A stretch of 64,000 bases of DNA from Brachionus plicatilis. Its lineage: Eukaryota; Rotifera; Eurotatoria; Ploima; Brachionidae. The translations under genes were made by a program, and so were the position numbers. This document shows, piece after piece, positions 10,245-21,060 of the stretch (positions within the stretch are counted from its first letter, which is position 1; each line of letters begins with the position of its first letter). The notes below the pieces were generated by a model, which was not told where the DNA came from, made no database searches, and saw only the letters and a program-made list of their open reading frames with translations. The DNA lies in the NCBI GenBank assembly GCA_010279815.1, contig QEOQ01000602.1, forward strand, positions 77,398 through 141,397. The letters run 5' to 3'.

Positions 10245-12873
10245 TTAAATAGCTTTTAATTGTTTTCCAATTTTTTCAAATGCTGCAACACATTCATCGA
10301 TGTCTTCGAATGAATGCGAGGCAGATATTTGTACTCTGATCCGGGCTTTTCCTTTAGGCACCACTGGATAACTAAATCCAATAACATAAATACCTTCATC
10401 TGAGAAAGAAATAAATAAATTATTTTTTTAATTAATTATTTTTTAAATAAATTGTTTTTTACTTAGCATTAAATCAGCAAAATCAGACGCCAATTTGGCA
10501 TCACCGAGCATAACAGGACTGATTGCATGATTATCCCCGGAAATGGTGAAACCAAGAGCTTCCATTTTACTTCTAAATCTAGCTGTATTTTCAGCTACTT
10601 TGTTTGGTAAACTAGTATCTTTGGTAATTAGCTCCAAAGCCTTAGATGGTAATTTTAATTTTGCAAGAAAAATTTCTTATTACTTTAGATGCTCCGGCGA
10701 CAACAGCTGGGGGAAGTGTGTTAGAGAAAAGATAGGGTCTTGATCTTTGCCTCAAAATATCAACAATTTCTTTGCAGCCAGTAGTGTAGCCACCAGCAGC
10801 TCCTCCGAGCGCTTTTCCCAATGTCGAATTGATTATGTGGATTTTTTCACGCGGAATATTCAAATATTCCTCAGTTCCACGGCCAGTGGCGCCAAAAAAA
10901 CCAGTCGCATGACATTCATCAATATACACCAAACATTCATACTTATCAGCCAAATCACATATTTCCCTATTTTTTTTTAGATAGAGAAAAATTTTTTTTA
11001 TTTAAAAAAAATACTTTAATGGTGCTACATTTCCGTCCATGGAAAAAACACCATCTGTCACAATCATCTTAAATCTAGCTCCATTTTTAACCACTTCCTG
11101 CAGCTGTAATTCTAAATCACTGGTATTTTTGTGCTTGTATCTATATCGCTTTGCTTTGGAAAGTCTTATTCCGTCAATTATTGACGCATGATTCAGCTCG
11201 TCTGATATAATGGCATCTTCTGATGTTAACAAACATTCAAAAATTCCTGCATTTGCATCAAAACACGATGCATATAAAATAGTGTCTTCACGACCATGAA
11301 ATTCTGAAATTTGTTTCTCTAAATTTTTATGAATATCCTAAATAATAAATTTTAAATTTTTTATAATTCAATTGAAATAAACAAGGCTAAAGTCTGGTCA
11401 AAAAGTGATTTGGAAAAATTTACTTTTAGACCAGCTTTCTAGAAATTTAATCGATGAAAGAAATGAAAAGTTTTTATTTTTTTTTAATAAAAAAAAAGAT
11501 ATGTAAAAATGATATGAAGTTTAGGATCAAAATATCAGATCAAATAGTATTTTGTTTATAAACTTGAATTGTGTTTGATTAAATCTCTCTGCAAAATGCT
11601 AACTGCAAAAACCATGCTAAATATTAGATAAGACTGCAAAAACTCTGCGATTAAATTATGCGGTTTAATTAAATACTTTTTAATGACGGCAAATTGAAGT
11701 TTCAGATCAAATTTTAAGATCAAAACGATCATTTAAAATTTTAAAACTTAATTAATCTAATGATTTTAATAATTTTTAAGAAATAAATACTAAACATTAC
11801 TAAACAGATTATGTATAATAATGGTTTATTATCAAATTAACATCAAAATGATTGATCTCCAATTTATTTAACAAAAACAATTAATAATTTAAATAATTCA
11901 GGCTAAGTTTAATTCACAAATTCAAATTTATAACTTATATTTCCATTCATTCAAACTGAAATAATTTTATTTTCCAACTTAAATAAATTTTAAATTTTAA
12001 AACATTAAATTTTTTTGTCTTTAAAAGTAAGTTTTCATTAAAATCAATTGAAACTATTAAAGTTCAATAAAAAGGGATATTTTAAAATTTTAAATATGGA
12101 AATAAACTTTACATGACATGTCAGGTGATTGCTTTTGAAAAAATTTATATTTTCTCTATTCCTAAAAAAAATATTACAATTTATATTTTGATCTTTTGAT
12201 CTTGATCTTAAACTTCAATTTGCCTTAATGACGTGCATTTTCCTGCAAAATCGCAGAGTTTTTTCCTAGCCTTATCTAATATTAAGTATATTTTTTGCAT
12301 TAGTAAGCATTTGCAGAGAGATTTAATCAAATACCATTCAAAAGTTATAAACAAAATACTATTTGATCTGATTTTTTGATCCTAAACTTCAAGATGCCAA
12401 ATATTTTGCTGTGATTCTAAAAAATATTGGTGATATCCATGATTGATTCATTTTTTAAAAAGCAAATTAATTTGCAATATACATACTTGGGTTCCACAAA
12501 TAAATCGCACTGAACTAAGGCCAGATCCATATTTTTCCAAAGCTTCTTTTCCAGCGTTAATCACTTCTGGATGACTCTAAAAAATGATAAAGTCAAATAA
12601 TTAAAAAAAGCGTCAAAAACTTACGGATAGACCTAGGTAATTATTGGCACAAAAATTTAAAATTTCCTTTTGGTTTCCAGCAACTTTAATTCTAGAGCCT
12701 TGCTTAGTAACAATGACTCTTTCGTTTTTAAAGGTGCCAGCTTTTTTTATGCCATTCAATTGCTCATTTAAATGATTCTTAAAGTTATTCAGAGCCACAG
12801 CCGATGAATATGGACTGCTAAAATTCCTAAAATTTAGGCTATTCACTCTTAAAATTTTTGTAAAAAATTTCAT
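10245..12873 (-). CDS. GCAT: 2-amino-3-ketobutyrate CoA ligase, mitochondrial (GCAT)
   Basis: Six exons: 12873-12625, 12576-12487, 11337-11015, 10966-10684, 10640-10463, 10399-10245; phases close to give 425 residues, close to the vertebrate length of about 420. This PLP enzyme converts 2-amino-3-ketobutyrate plus CoA to glycine and acetyl-CoA, completing threonine breakdown in mitochondria. Landmarks: a basic, Ser-rich N-terminus ([20 protein letters not shown]) that looks like a targeting peptide, [63 protein letters not shown], and [19 protein letters not shown] carrying the PLP-binding Lys. It ends with [15 protein letters not shown]. The ATG at 12873 is chosen because the frame opens further only through non-ATG codons. 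The second intron (11338-12486) carries an inverted-repeat element. It lies tail-to-head with POLR1F. Confidence 0.95.
11515..12391. mobile_element. Non-autonomous element with long (about 200 bp) terminal inverted repeats in a GCAT intron
   Basis: The left arm begins TGAAGTTTAGGATCAAAATA at 11515. The right arm ends with its imperfect complement (TTTTTTGATCCTAAACTTCA) at 12391. Arms stay recognisable for about 200 bp, including the segments AAATAGTATTTTGTTTATAA, AATCTCTCTGCAAAATGCT and CAAATTGAAGTTT. No transposase is inside. Superfamily not assigned. Confidence 0.75.
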
Positions 12874-13077
12874 TTTTTCAATTTTTTTTCTCAGCAAAAG
12901 TATTATTTATACTTATTTAAAGGTGTGGATTATTATAATTTTTACAACCCATACCTGAATTAAGTGTTTAGCTTTTGAAGGCTTGATGCCATGGTTTTGT
13001 TGAGCACAAAGTGAACAAACCGACCTTATACTTTGTCGGAACTAATTTAAATTAAAGAATTGCTTTTTAATATTTTA

Positions 13078-13717
13078 TTAGAGAGATTTTTGAAACGTGG
13101 CTGTGATAAAAATATTATCTGTCTCATATTGAATATTTTTTATTTTAATTAAAATATTGTCACCAATGCTCAGTGAATTAAGGCTGTTTTCCATTGAAAT
13201 GTCTTCCACACTTTCGGATTTTTTTGCATTTTTTTCTGTTGAACGTTTGAAAATTGTGGCATTTATACGATCACATATCAAACAATTGACGTATGTTTCA
13301 CCAATTTTGTTCACCACGGCTTTAACTTTTTTATCAACTTTGGGACAAAAAACTACACATTCCAAATCTACATAAAACTGTATAAAAGCATGATCGTCTA
13401 TGGTAGTGCCTACATTTTGTAGTAATGTCTTTTTACCCATGGCAATTGGGACTCCTTGAAACCTAGCTCAAGATAAATTTTTAAAATTTGAAAAAATTTG
13501 CTAAATTAAAATACTCATTGAAGACTTCTTGGTTTGCTCTGAATATTGCTTCTTCTATGCCTTTGTCTAGATTTCCCAGGTATTTTGGTGGCAGAGTGAT
13601 TAATTTACGGATTGATTTTTTTTTAAGACGTAGATATTTGTCATTGAGATCCCAATCGGAAATGTTTCTTTTGGGTGGTGATCCAATTTCTTGACTGTAC
13701 TCCACTTGCATGGTCAT
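13078..13717 (-). CDS. POLR1F: DNA-directed RNA polymerase I subunit RPA43-like (POLR1F / TWISTNB)
   Basis: Two exons, 13717-13515 and 13462-13078, encode 195 residues. The N-terminal half has PPKYLGNLDKGIEEAIF and NEYFN...GVPIAMGK, matching the Rpb7/RPA43 N-terminal (tip) domain. The second half, FIQFYVDLECVVFCPKVDKK followed by VVNKIGETYVNCLICDRINA, matches the S1/OB-type domain of RPA43. Known role: with its partner it forms the stalk of RNA polymerase I and contacts the initiation factor Rrn3. The protein is much shorter than the vertebrate one (over 300 residues), because the low-complexity C-terminal tail is missing. The AATAAA signal overlaps the stop codon (TAATAAAA). A second in-frame ATG two codons downstream is a possible alternative start. 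Confidence 0.8.
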
Positions 13718-15637
13718 TTTTATTTATTTATTGTAATTTTTTTTTAATAAAATTTAAACTATTCATATTTTTTTAGTAATTTATTCATTTAAATTAAGAC
13801 TAAAACGTGCTCTAAAACTAAAAGTTAAGTTATTTTAAAGTCTGGTTAGTTTTAAATTAATTAATCTATTTAAATAAATGGAAAATGATATAAATAAGAA
13901 ACCGTTTAAATTTTATTAAATTTTATTTAATTTTTTTATTTGAATACTTTTTTTATAAAAAAATAGTCTTTTATTAAATTTAATGTTAAAGAATGAAAAT
14001 AAAATGACAATGACTTGTTTAATAAAATTAAGGAGAACAAACAACATCATCTTATCCATTAATTATTAATAATTAAAAAACGAATGTTAGATGCCATGTA
14101 GCTTTTTAAATGTTAAAAATTGTTTAGATATTTAAAAAATTTTAGGCAGTAAATGCTTACAAAATTATTTGAATGTTATGCTCTTTATTTTTACTGAAAT
14201 TAAAAATTAGTTCAAAGAAGTTTTAGTATTTTTTAATAATAAATTAAACACAAAATTACACATTCTATATTGATAAATTAGTAAGTTATTTGAATTTTAT
14301 AAAATTTGAGTTTATTTTTATTTTGAACCCTATTGATAATTTTTGTCGTTAAAAAAAAATTTAATAAATACAATAAAATTTATTTTTAGGATTTAATTAA
14401 TAAATGAAAAACGCATTTTCCAAAATTATATTATTTTGCAATTTTTTTGAAATTTTAATAATTTTTATTAAAAATAAGTATCATTAAAGCTATGGTCTTT
14501 TTAGTTTCTAAAGGGTAAACTATTTTGTTAAGATTTGATTTAGTCTTTTTATTTTTTTGAAAATAGAAAATTAATGAACAAGATACTCCAAGTAACACAA
14601 GATGTTTCGTTCACTGGATACAGTTAGTTATTATTAATAGTTTGAAAAAATGTCAAAATGTTAAAGGTTTACTAAAGAAATTACATAGTATTTATTTATT
14701 TTTTTTTTTATTAAGTATATCTGTTCGAGCATAAGCTCCTTCAAAAAGATTTTAGTATGTTAGTAGATTTTTGATTATGTTTTCATTTTTTTTTTTTTTG
14801 TATTTAATTTAATATGAATAACAAAATAATGAAAATGTTTATGATCTAAAGTTAAATAGAGATTAAGTGTTATTTTGATAGGGTTAGAAGAAAATGAATT
14901 ATAGATTCATGGAAAGTAATTTTGATAGAACAGACTTGAACAGACACATATTCCTAAAAAATACTTATCAATTTTTTTCATATCAATAAATGGATAATTG
15001 AATGAATTAAAAAAAAATTTTAAAAGTCAAATTTTGATTTTTAAAAGAATTTTTATTAATTATTTATCAGACTTGTTTTTAAGTCACATTTTTAAGTCTT
15101 AGTCACAAAAATTTAAGTCAAAGTTATGACTTGACTTAAAAAAAAAAAAAATTTAAGTCATTGACTTGACTTGACTTAAGACTTGTGACTTAAAAACAAG
15201 TCTGATAAATAATTAATAAAAATTCTTTTAAAAATCAAAATTTGACTTTTAAAATTTTTTTTAATTCATTCAATTATCCATTTATTGATATGAAAAAAAT
15301 TGATAAGTATTTTTTAAGGAATATGTGATTAAGTTTTTTTATCTATCAGTTCGATAAAAATTTTTAAATTATTTTTTAGAACAAAAATCATTTAAAAACA
15401 GAAAATTTTCTTGATGTAAAAAATTTAAATAAAATTATTTCAAATAAGACTAGTTAAAAAACTAATGCATTATATTTTTAATTTAGAAACAAAATTAAAT
15501 TACTTTTTTGCTCAGCTCATTTTCTGTATATTTAAAAATTTCCATTTTTTTTTAAATGATGAAATATTAAAGCAGCGCGTGTGTGTTTGCATTCAATAAA
15601 TATCAAAATTAAACTTTTCTTTAAAATTTAAGATAAA
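13718..15637. other. Divergent intergenic region between POLR1F and prohibitin
   Basis: AT-rich spacer that should carry the promoters of both flanking genes. Its only clear structure is the large hairpin element at 14945-15327. No coding signal. Confidence 0.5.
14945..15327. mobile_element. Hairpin (foldback) element with about 170-bp arms and an AAGTC-rich centre
   Basis: The left arm begins CACATATTCCTAAAAAATAC and the right arm ends with its complement GTATTTTTTAAGGAATATGTG, apart from one length change in the A/T run. Arms are nearly perfect for about 170 bp. The loop is a run of repeated (A)AGTC/GACTT words, a motif found at several other places in the window. No coding sequence. Confidence 0.85.
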
Positions 15638-16570
15638 ATGTCTAAATTAATGAACTCTCTTACCAAAATCGGCATCGGCATCGCTTTGGTCGGCGGAGCT
15701 GCCAACTCAATTTTGTACAATGTAGATGGTGGACACAGAGCAATTATTTTTGATAGGTTTCAAGGTGTTCGACCGCACATAATTGGCGAAGGAACGCATT
15801 TTATGGTTCCGTGGTTGCATCAGCCAATCTTTTTTGATATTCGTACCAGACCACGTACAGTAAATGTATCCACTGGAAGCAAAGATCTACAAACTGTCAA
15901 TATTTCATTGCGTACACTCTATAGACCTAAGGCTGAAATATTGCCAAAAATTTACACCAATTTGGGTCTTGACTATGAAGAAAGAGTTCTACCTTCGATT
16001 ATAAACGAAGTGTTGAAGGCGATTGTGGCTCAATTTGATGCTAGCGAGCTAATCAGTCAAAGAACAATGGTATCTCAACAAATTAGCAAAATGCTTACTG
16101 AAAGAGCTACCCAATTCGGTCTAATTCTTGACGACATTTCAATTGTAATTTAATTTTTTCTAGAATCTAAAATTTTTTAATAAATTCTCAAAAGACTCAT
16201 CTGACCTTTGGTGCAGAGTTTACAAATGCTGTAGAGGCCAAGCAGGTTGCACAGCAAGAGGCTGAGAAGGCGAGATTTTTGGTCGAAAAAGCCGAGCAGT
16301 CAAAGCAGGCCGCAGTTATCAGAGCTGAAGGAGACTCCAAAGCTGCAGAGCTGATTGCAAAAGCTTTGCAGGAAGCAGGTGATGGTATTTGAGAAGATTT
16401 TTTGTTTATTGCTTTTCAAATATTAAATTTTTTATTTAAAAAAAGCTTTGATTGAATTGCGTCGCATTGAAGCTGCAGAAGAAATAGCCAAATCTTTGTC
16501 GTCATCACCAAATGTTGCCTATGTTAGTGACAATGCCAACATGTTGCTGAGTGGAGTTTCTTTTAAATGA
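15638..16570 (+). CDS. PHB: Prohibitin 1
   Basis: Three exons, 15638-16144, 16195-16378 and 16446-16570, give 271 residues, the usual PHB1 length. An N-terminal hydrophobic anchor ([19 protein letters not shown]) is followed by the SPFH/band-7 domain ([73 protein letters not shown]) and the C-terminal coiled coil ([53 protein letters not shown]). The prohibitin complex is a ring scaffold in the inner mitochondrial membrane that stabilises respiratory subunits and regulates m-AAA protease. An in-frame stop after the first exon shows that the 50-nt intron must be spliced. An AATAAA lies about 8 nt after the stop. Confidence 0.97.
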
Positions 16571-16854
16571 TTTCATAAATAAAAATGTTTTAAAAAATTT
16601 ATTTAATTTATTTAGTTAATAAAATCTAGCAGTTAATAGTCAAGATTATTATTAATTTATTTATTTTGGTCAAGTTTTATTTACTATATTAAAAAATCAT
16701 CATTATCATGTTAATTCTTGCTCGTTGTCCATTGAGATGGTGCATGACATTAATTTGTCAAAATCTTCATATTAAAACGTATCATATATCAAAATTTTTA
16801 TATAATTACAATATATTTGATTTTAGCTATATGATCCCATTATAAAAATTAGTT

Positions 16855-16915
16855 GTGCATCACCCTCCTCTTTTCTCATCCTGGGCTTGGGACCGGCTTA
16901 CGGCAGAGTTATGGT
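16855..16915. other. GC-rich motif, possibly a structured RNA or retroelement tail
   Basis: About 60 bp far richer in G+C than its surroundings. Read on the minus strand it runs CTCTGCCGTAAGCCGGTCCC and then AAGCCCAGGATGAGAAAAGA. The words CCGG and CCAGG could pair around TCCCAAGC as a small hairpin. It has the look of a conserved element (retroelement end or structured RNA), but I cannot name it. Confidence 0.3.
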
Positions 16916-17100
16916 GAAAAATTATATTTTTAGTGAATTTAGTTTTAAATCAACATTTTGAGAAAATAAAAATGAGAGTGCAATAAAAAATGTGGATATA
17001 ATCATCGCAATTTGACAACTTTTAGGTTTAAAAAATTGACAGATTCAAAGCTCTCATCATAATTCTATTTTAAACTCGTAAATGAAAACACAAAAGAGCA

Positions 17101-17320
17101 ATTTAGTATTAAAGATACCTGGGAATCCGCATAAATATCAAATGTAAGTGAAACAATGGTTTCGATCAATTCGAATTTTTTTTTAAAATTTGCTAGATCA
17201 GGCTTCATTTCAAAAAATTTATATACTCTTGGGTTGTCTAATGCAACAGATTTGCCATACATCAGAATTTTCTTTCAATATTAGCATAAATTTCTTCTTC
17301 AGTTTTCAAAATTTCAAAGC
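17101..17320 (-). pseudogene. Frameshifted coding relic or orphan exon (unidentified)
   Basis: On the minus strand 17262-17101 reads as protein-like sequence (MYGKSVALDNPRVYKFFEMK, later FELIETIVSLTFDIYADSQ) ending at a plausible donor, CCCAG|GTATC. Upstream, a second protein-like stretch (FEILKTEEEIYANIERK) lies in a frame shifted by one base within a run of A. A one-base loss would explain the break. The residue mix is unlike the random AT-rich ORFs nearby. I do not recognise the family, and no other exon was found. Confidence 0.35.
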
Positions 17321-17437
17321 CTGGACTTGGAATTTTTTTTTGGAAAAAAAAAATTAAAGTCTTTGGTGCAGACTTTTGAAAAAAAAAAGTCCGGACTTCG
17401 ACTTTACTTGAGACTTGTGACTTTTAAACAACACTGG
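17285..17437. repeat. AAGTC-family dispersed repeat
   Basis: Contains CTGGACTTGG near one end and GACTTGTGACTTTTAAACAA near the other, with AAGTC words between. The same end sequence recurs at 15178-15200, 38972-39358 and 43855-43880. Confidence 0.6.
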
Positions 17438-17601
17438 TTTCGATTTTATCAAAATAAATTGAATAGATATTTGAAATTTAAATTCTAAACCTAAACCAGT
17501 TCGTTAAATCAACTAAAGCCTTAATATGGGTCGTGCGTAATGTATGATCAATACTGAACATTCAAGATCTGATCGATTTAAATACTATTTTGATGATTAA
17601 T

Positions 17602-17875
17602 GCCATTTTTCTCAATTACAATTTCAATTACCTAATTTGAACCCTATTGAAATGCTGTGGAATGAAATGAAAAAATTTGCTAGAGAAAAAATTGTGTTTA
17701 CCATAGCTGATGCAGCATTGGCTATAAGAGAATTTGAAAAATCACTAACAGTTGAAAAATGTAGTAAATATATAAATCATCTGAAAAAGGTTGAAATTTA
17801 AATTATAGTTTTTGGCTTTTTAAAATATTAACTTTGATAAATTAGGTAATTGAAATTGTAATTGAGAAAAATGGC
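17602..17875 (+). mobile_element. Deleted DDE transposon: transposase C-terminus between perfect 37-bp inverted repeats
   Basis: The inverted repeats 17602-17638 and 17839-17875 (outer end GCCATTTTTCTCAATTACAA) match at all 37 positions. Between them, 17625-17801 reads in frame as a transposase C-terminus, PNLNPIEMLWNEMKKFAREK ... KCSKYINHLKKVEI, with a stop. LNPIE...LW is the hallmark around the third acidic residue of Tc1/mariner-type DDE transposases. The left repeat runs directly into the coding frame, as if an internal deletion joined the left end to the gene. Beyond the right repeat, GGTCAAATCACTA resembles the end of the larger element at 19338-20467. Confidence 0.8.
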
Positions 17876-17929
17876 GACTGGTCAAATCACTAAAATATAT
17901 GTATGTATCTAATAATTTCAATATTAAAA

Positions 17930-18312
17930 AAAACTTGATTTAAATTTTTCTTTTTTTTTTAACTTTTTTTCACTTTTTTTTACTATTTTTCACTAAAATC
18001 AATATAAATTTACGAAAATTTGCGTAAAAAAATACTTTTTGTTTTTTATTTAAAATTTTTTATTAATTTTGAAAAAAAACTAAAAAAAGTGAAAATTGTG
18101 CAAAAATTTGGATTTTTTTGGCCCTTTTCGTTTTTACGAAATTTTACCTAAAATCCGTTAAATTATGGTAAATTTACGGGAATTCCTGTAAATTTACTGT
18201 TTTTCACTTTTGCGATTTTACCTAAAATTACCGGAATTCCCGTAAATTTACTAAAATTTAGTTAAATTCGCGTAAATTTAGGTAAAACCATAGGAACAAA
18301 TCAGTACTGTAA
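17930..18312. repeat. Tc1/mariner-like MITE relic rich in CGTAAATTTACG words
   Basis: Dense in self-complementary CGTAAATTTA/TAAATTTACG motifs and ends CAAATCAGTACTGTA, like the right ends of the elements at 19338-20467 and 59910-60207. The left boundary is unclear. Confidence 0.5.
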
Positions 18313-19337
18313 TATTCTATTATATAATAGACTTCAAATTTTTTTTATGAGAGGAAGGTAATAAACACCAAGGAAGAATCGGAGAATGCAAATAAGAGAG
18401 AAGGAAAGACATGTAAGTAGTAAAAATTGGACTAATTAAAATTCTAATTTTTTTATCGTTTAACTATATTTTTATTTTTTTCTACAATCAATCTACAATG
18501 TATTATTAATTTTTTTTAGACGAATCTAGATTTAATTACTTACATTTATTTTATGATATTTGTATTTTGGAAACTTTGAGCTCAAGTAATGGAATTCATA
18601 AGAAATATGACCTTCCACTCCAATATCGCCTTAGTTGCGGCTTTTTAGATAAAATAAATAAAATAATTAAATAATATTTTTATATGAAATTTTGCATTAT
18701 GAGAATAAACATAAATAAACTAATGTTTGAGTCAAAATTGAAAGCTTATTTAAAATCTGTAATGGAAAATAAAATAAATAGAGGCTGGGCTCAGTTTTAG
18801 CTTTTTGAGATGGTTCTATATAAGAATTCATTTTACATGGAGGAAAAAAACTGTATCTTTTTTTTTCAAAAATCAAATTGTTTTTAGTTTATCAAGAATT
18901 GTGTCATTGATTTTTAGGTAAAGTTAGATTAAAGTTTAAGTGTTCGTGAAGCAGTTTGTGAGCTATCTATTAGCGGAGGCCAATGTAAGGTAAGATGTAA
19001 CTGTACAAGTCAATGTTTAACTAATAGATGTTTTATGATGCAATTCAAGATGTCACGGTCAAAACTCATCTTGTAAAAAAAATAAAATTGTTTCGCTGAT
19101 TTACTTATTCTTTGATTTATTTACATAAAAAATAAAAAATTCGGGAAATCATTAAAATATTATTTTATTTTATATATTTGACAATTTAACTGGTCACTCA
19201 GTAATTTTACAAAATAACTTATTTGACATAATTACGGTAAAAAATGGATCAATGTTGAAATATTCAACATTCAAGCTATCAATTTGAATTGTATTGTCTT
19301 GGAAAAAATAAATAAAAAAATTGAAATAAATCTATAC
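18313..19337. other. Intergenic AT-rich DNA
   Basis: No gene, repeat or structured element recognised. Confidence 0.4.
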
Positions 19338-20467
19338 AGTGGTGATTTGATAACAGTATTTTACGAAAAATTACGTAAAATACCGTAAATTAACCAAATT
19401 TTACCACATTTTACGTAAATTAACGTAAAATCTGAAAAGTGAAAAAGAGGTATTTTACGAAAAATTGCGTCAATTTCCAGGATTTTAAGAAAATTTTGGT
19501 AAAATTCAAAATTTTTGAAAAAATGCTTTTTTTTTTCCAAAAATCGAAAATTTAAGAAAGTTTTTTTTTTCATAAATTGGTTAAAAAAATAGTTATTTTT
19601 AAATTGTTATAAAAAAAAACTTTTTTAAATTTTCGATTTTTGGAAAAAAAAAGCATTTTTTCAAAAATTTTGAATTTTACCAAAATTTTCTTAAAATCCT
19701 AAAAATTTACGTATTTTTTCGTACAATTCGTATTTTTCGCATCTTTCAGTCTGACAACAAAGGTTTAATCGACTCAGTAAAATTTTAATTTCGTTCAATT
19801 CAATTGGCAATGTTCATTAATGAAGATTACTTCTATTTGTACAATTATGTAAATATTTTACTAAAAGTCAATAATACTCGCTAATTATTTTTTCAATTAG
19901 ACACTTATTTTTTTTTATTTTTTTTTTTATTTTTTAATTTGCCTATGTGGCTGAAATAAATAAATAAATAAATAATAATATTAATAATAATGTTAGCGGC
20001 TTATCACAGTAGTGAGAAGCTTGAATGCTACACAGTCTCTCTGGAAAAAATAATAATTAAAAGTCCTTAGTTTAAGTGTTAGTAACTTAATTGTTGCTAG
20101 TAGTTGTTACTTCATTAATAAAATAAAATAGAATAAAATACGAAATGTTGCTAAGCCTAATTTATAACTGATAAGAAATACTCTTCGTATAAATGGAACA
20201 AGACTTTTAGATAAATGTGGATGTGTATTCTTAAACTTAAATTTGGCATAAGACATAGTAATAAATTGTTCAAACTGCATTTTTCACTCTTTTATTATGA
20301 GTACCAACAAGTCGTTGACCGCACGTCAACAATAATAATAATAATAATAATAATAATGAAATACCTCTTTTTCACTTTTCAGATTTTACGTTAATTTACG
20401 TAAAATGTGGTTAATTTACGGTATTTTCCGTAATTTTTCGTAAAATACTGTTATCAAATCACCACTG
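19338..20467. mobile_element. Non-autonomous Tc1/mariner-like element, about 1.13 kb, TA-flanked
   Basis: Ends are CAGTGGTGATTTGATAACAG on the left and its exact complement, CTGTTATCAAATCACCACTG, on the right. Each is bordered by TA (TA|CAGTGGTG...CACCACTG|TA), as expected for insertion at a TA dinucleotide. Terminal repeats run about 110 bp and are rich in TTTACG words. A second inverted-repeat pair is nested inside (about 19454-19575 with 19608-19727). The interior also holds an (AAT)n microsatellite and a GAAATAAATAAATAA tail near 19955. No transposase remains. Confidence 0.85.
20331..20357. repeat. (AAT)n microsatellite
   Basis: Nine AAT-type triplets just inside the right terminal repeat of the 19338-20467 element. 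Confidence 0.9.
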
Positions 20468-21060
20468 TAAATGTTTGTTTTTTTCAAATAATCTAATTGC
20501 TAATAATTTTATAAAAAATTCATAATTTTAAATATTAAAAATTTTATTAATTAAACAAAAACTTTGACAAGAGTCTGTCGATTAGCCTTGAAATTGATTT
20601 TTTTAGCAGACTTTTTAAATTATCATATTGTGCTTTCAGAGACCCCTAGAGCCTTAAATTCAATTTTTTAATTTAGTTGAAATTTAATATTTCTGAATAA
20701 ATCAGTAATCAAGACCAATGAGCATATTTGGCTGGAGTTGTGGGTCAAATAAGCTCAGTAATTAGCATATTTTATTAATGGAAGTGGAGAAAAATTTTAT
20801 CGGACAAAATTATAATATTCCGAGCAAGCAACGGACACTAAATTAACAATTTGAATTCATACATGTTCATTAGTAGCAACATCTAGGCTTATTTCGATTG
20901 TATCTAATCAAAAAAATTTTATGATATTGGAAAAAAAAGAACATTTAATTTAATTTGCGCAAAAAAAAAGGTGTGTAATTAAATCATAATTTTCAATAGA
21001 AATGTCTTGAAATACCTCTAAAAAATTTTATTTTTAAACTAAATCATAAAAATTAAAAGG
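20468..21060. other. Upstream region of the SPSB3-like gene
   Basis: Non-coding, AT-rich. No specific promoter element could be singled out. Confidence 0.4.

Larger units (their letters stand above)
16571..17600. other. Intergenic region with small relics
   Basis: Contains a GC-rich conserved-looking motif (16855-16915), a frameshifted coding relic on the minus strand (17101-17320) and an AAGTC-family repeat (17285-17437). The rest is featureless AT-rich DNA. Confidence 0.5.

Noticed and set aside
10543..10980. Plus-strand ORFs opposite GCAT exons
   Set aside because: The minus strand encodes the PLP-lysine region and continuous GCAT homology.
19361..19573. 70-codon minus-strand ORF
   Set aside because: It lies in the terminal and nested inverted repeats of the Tc1/mariner-like element; composition is Phe/Lys only.
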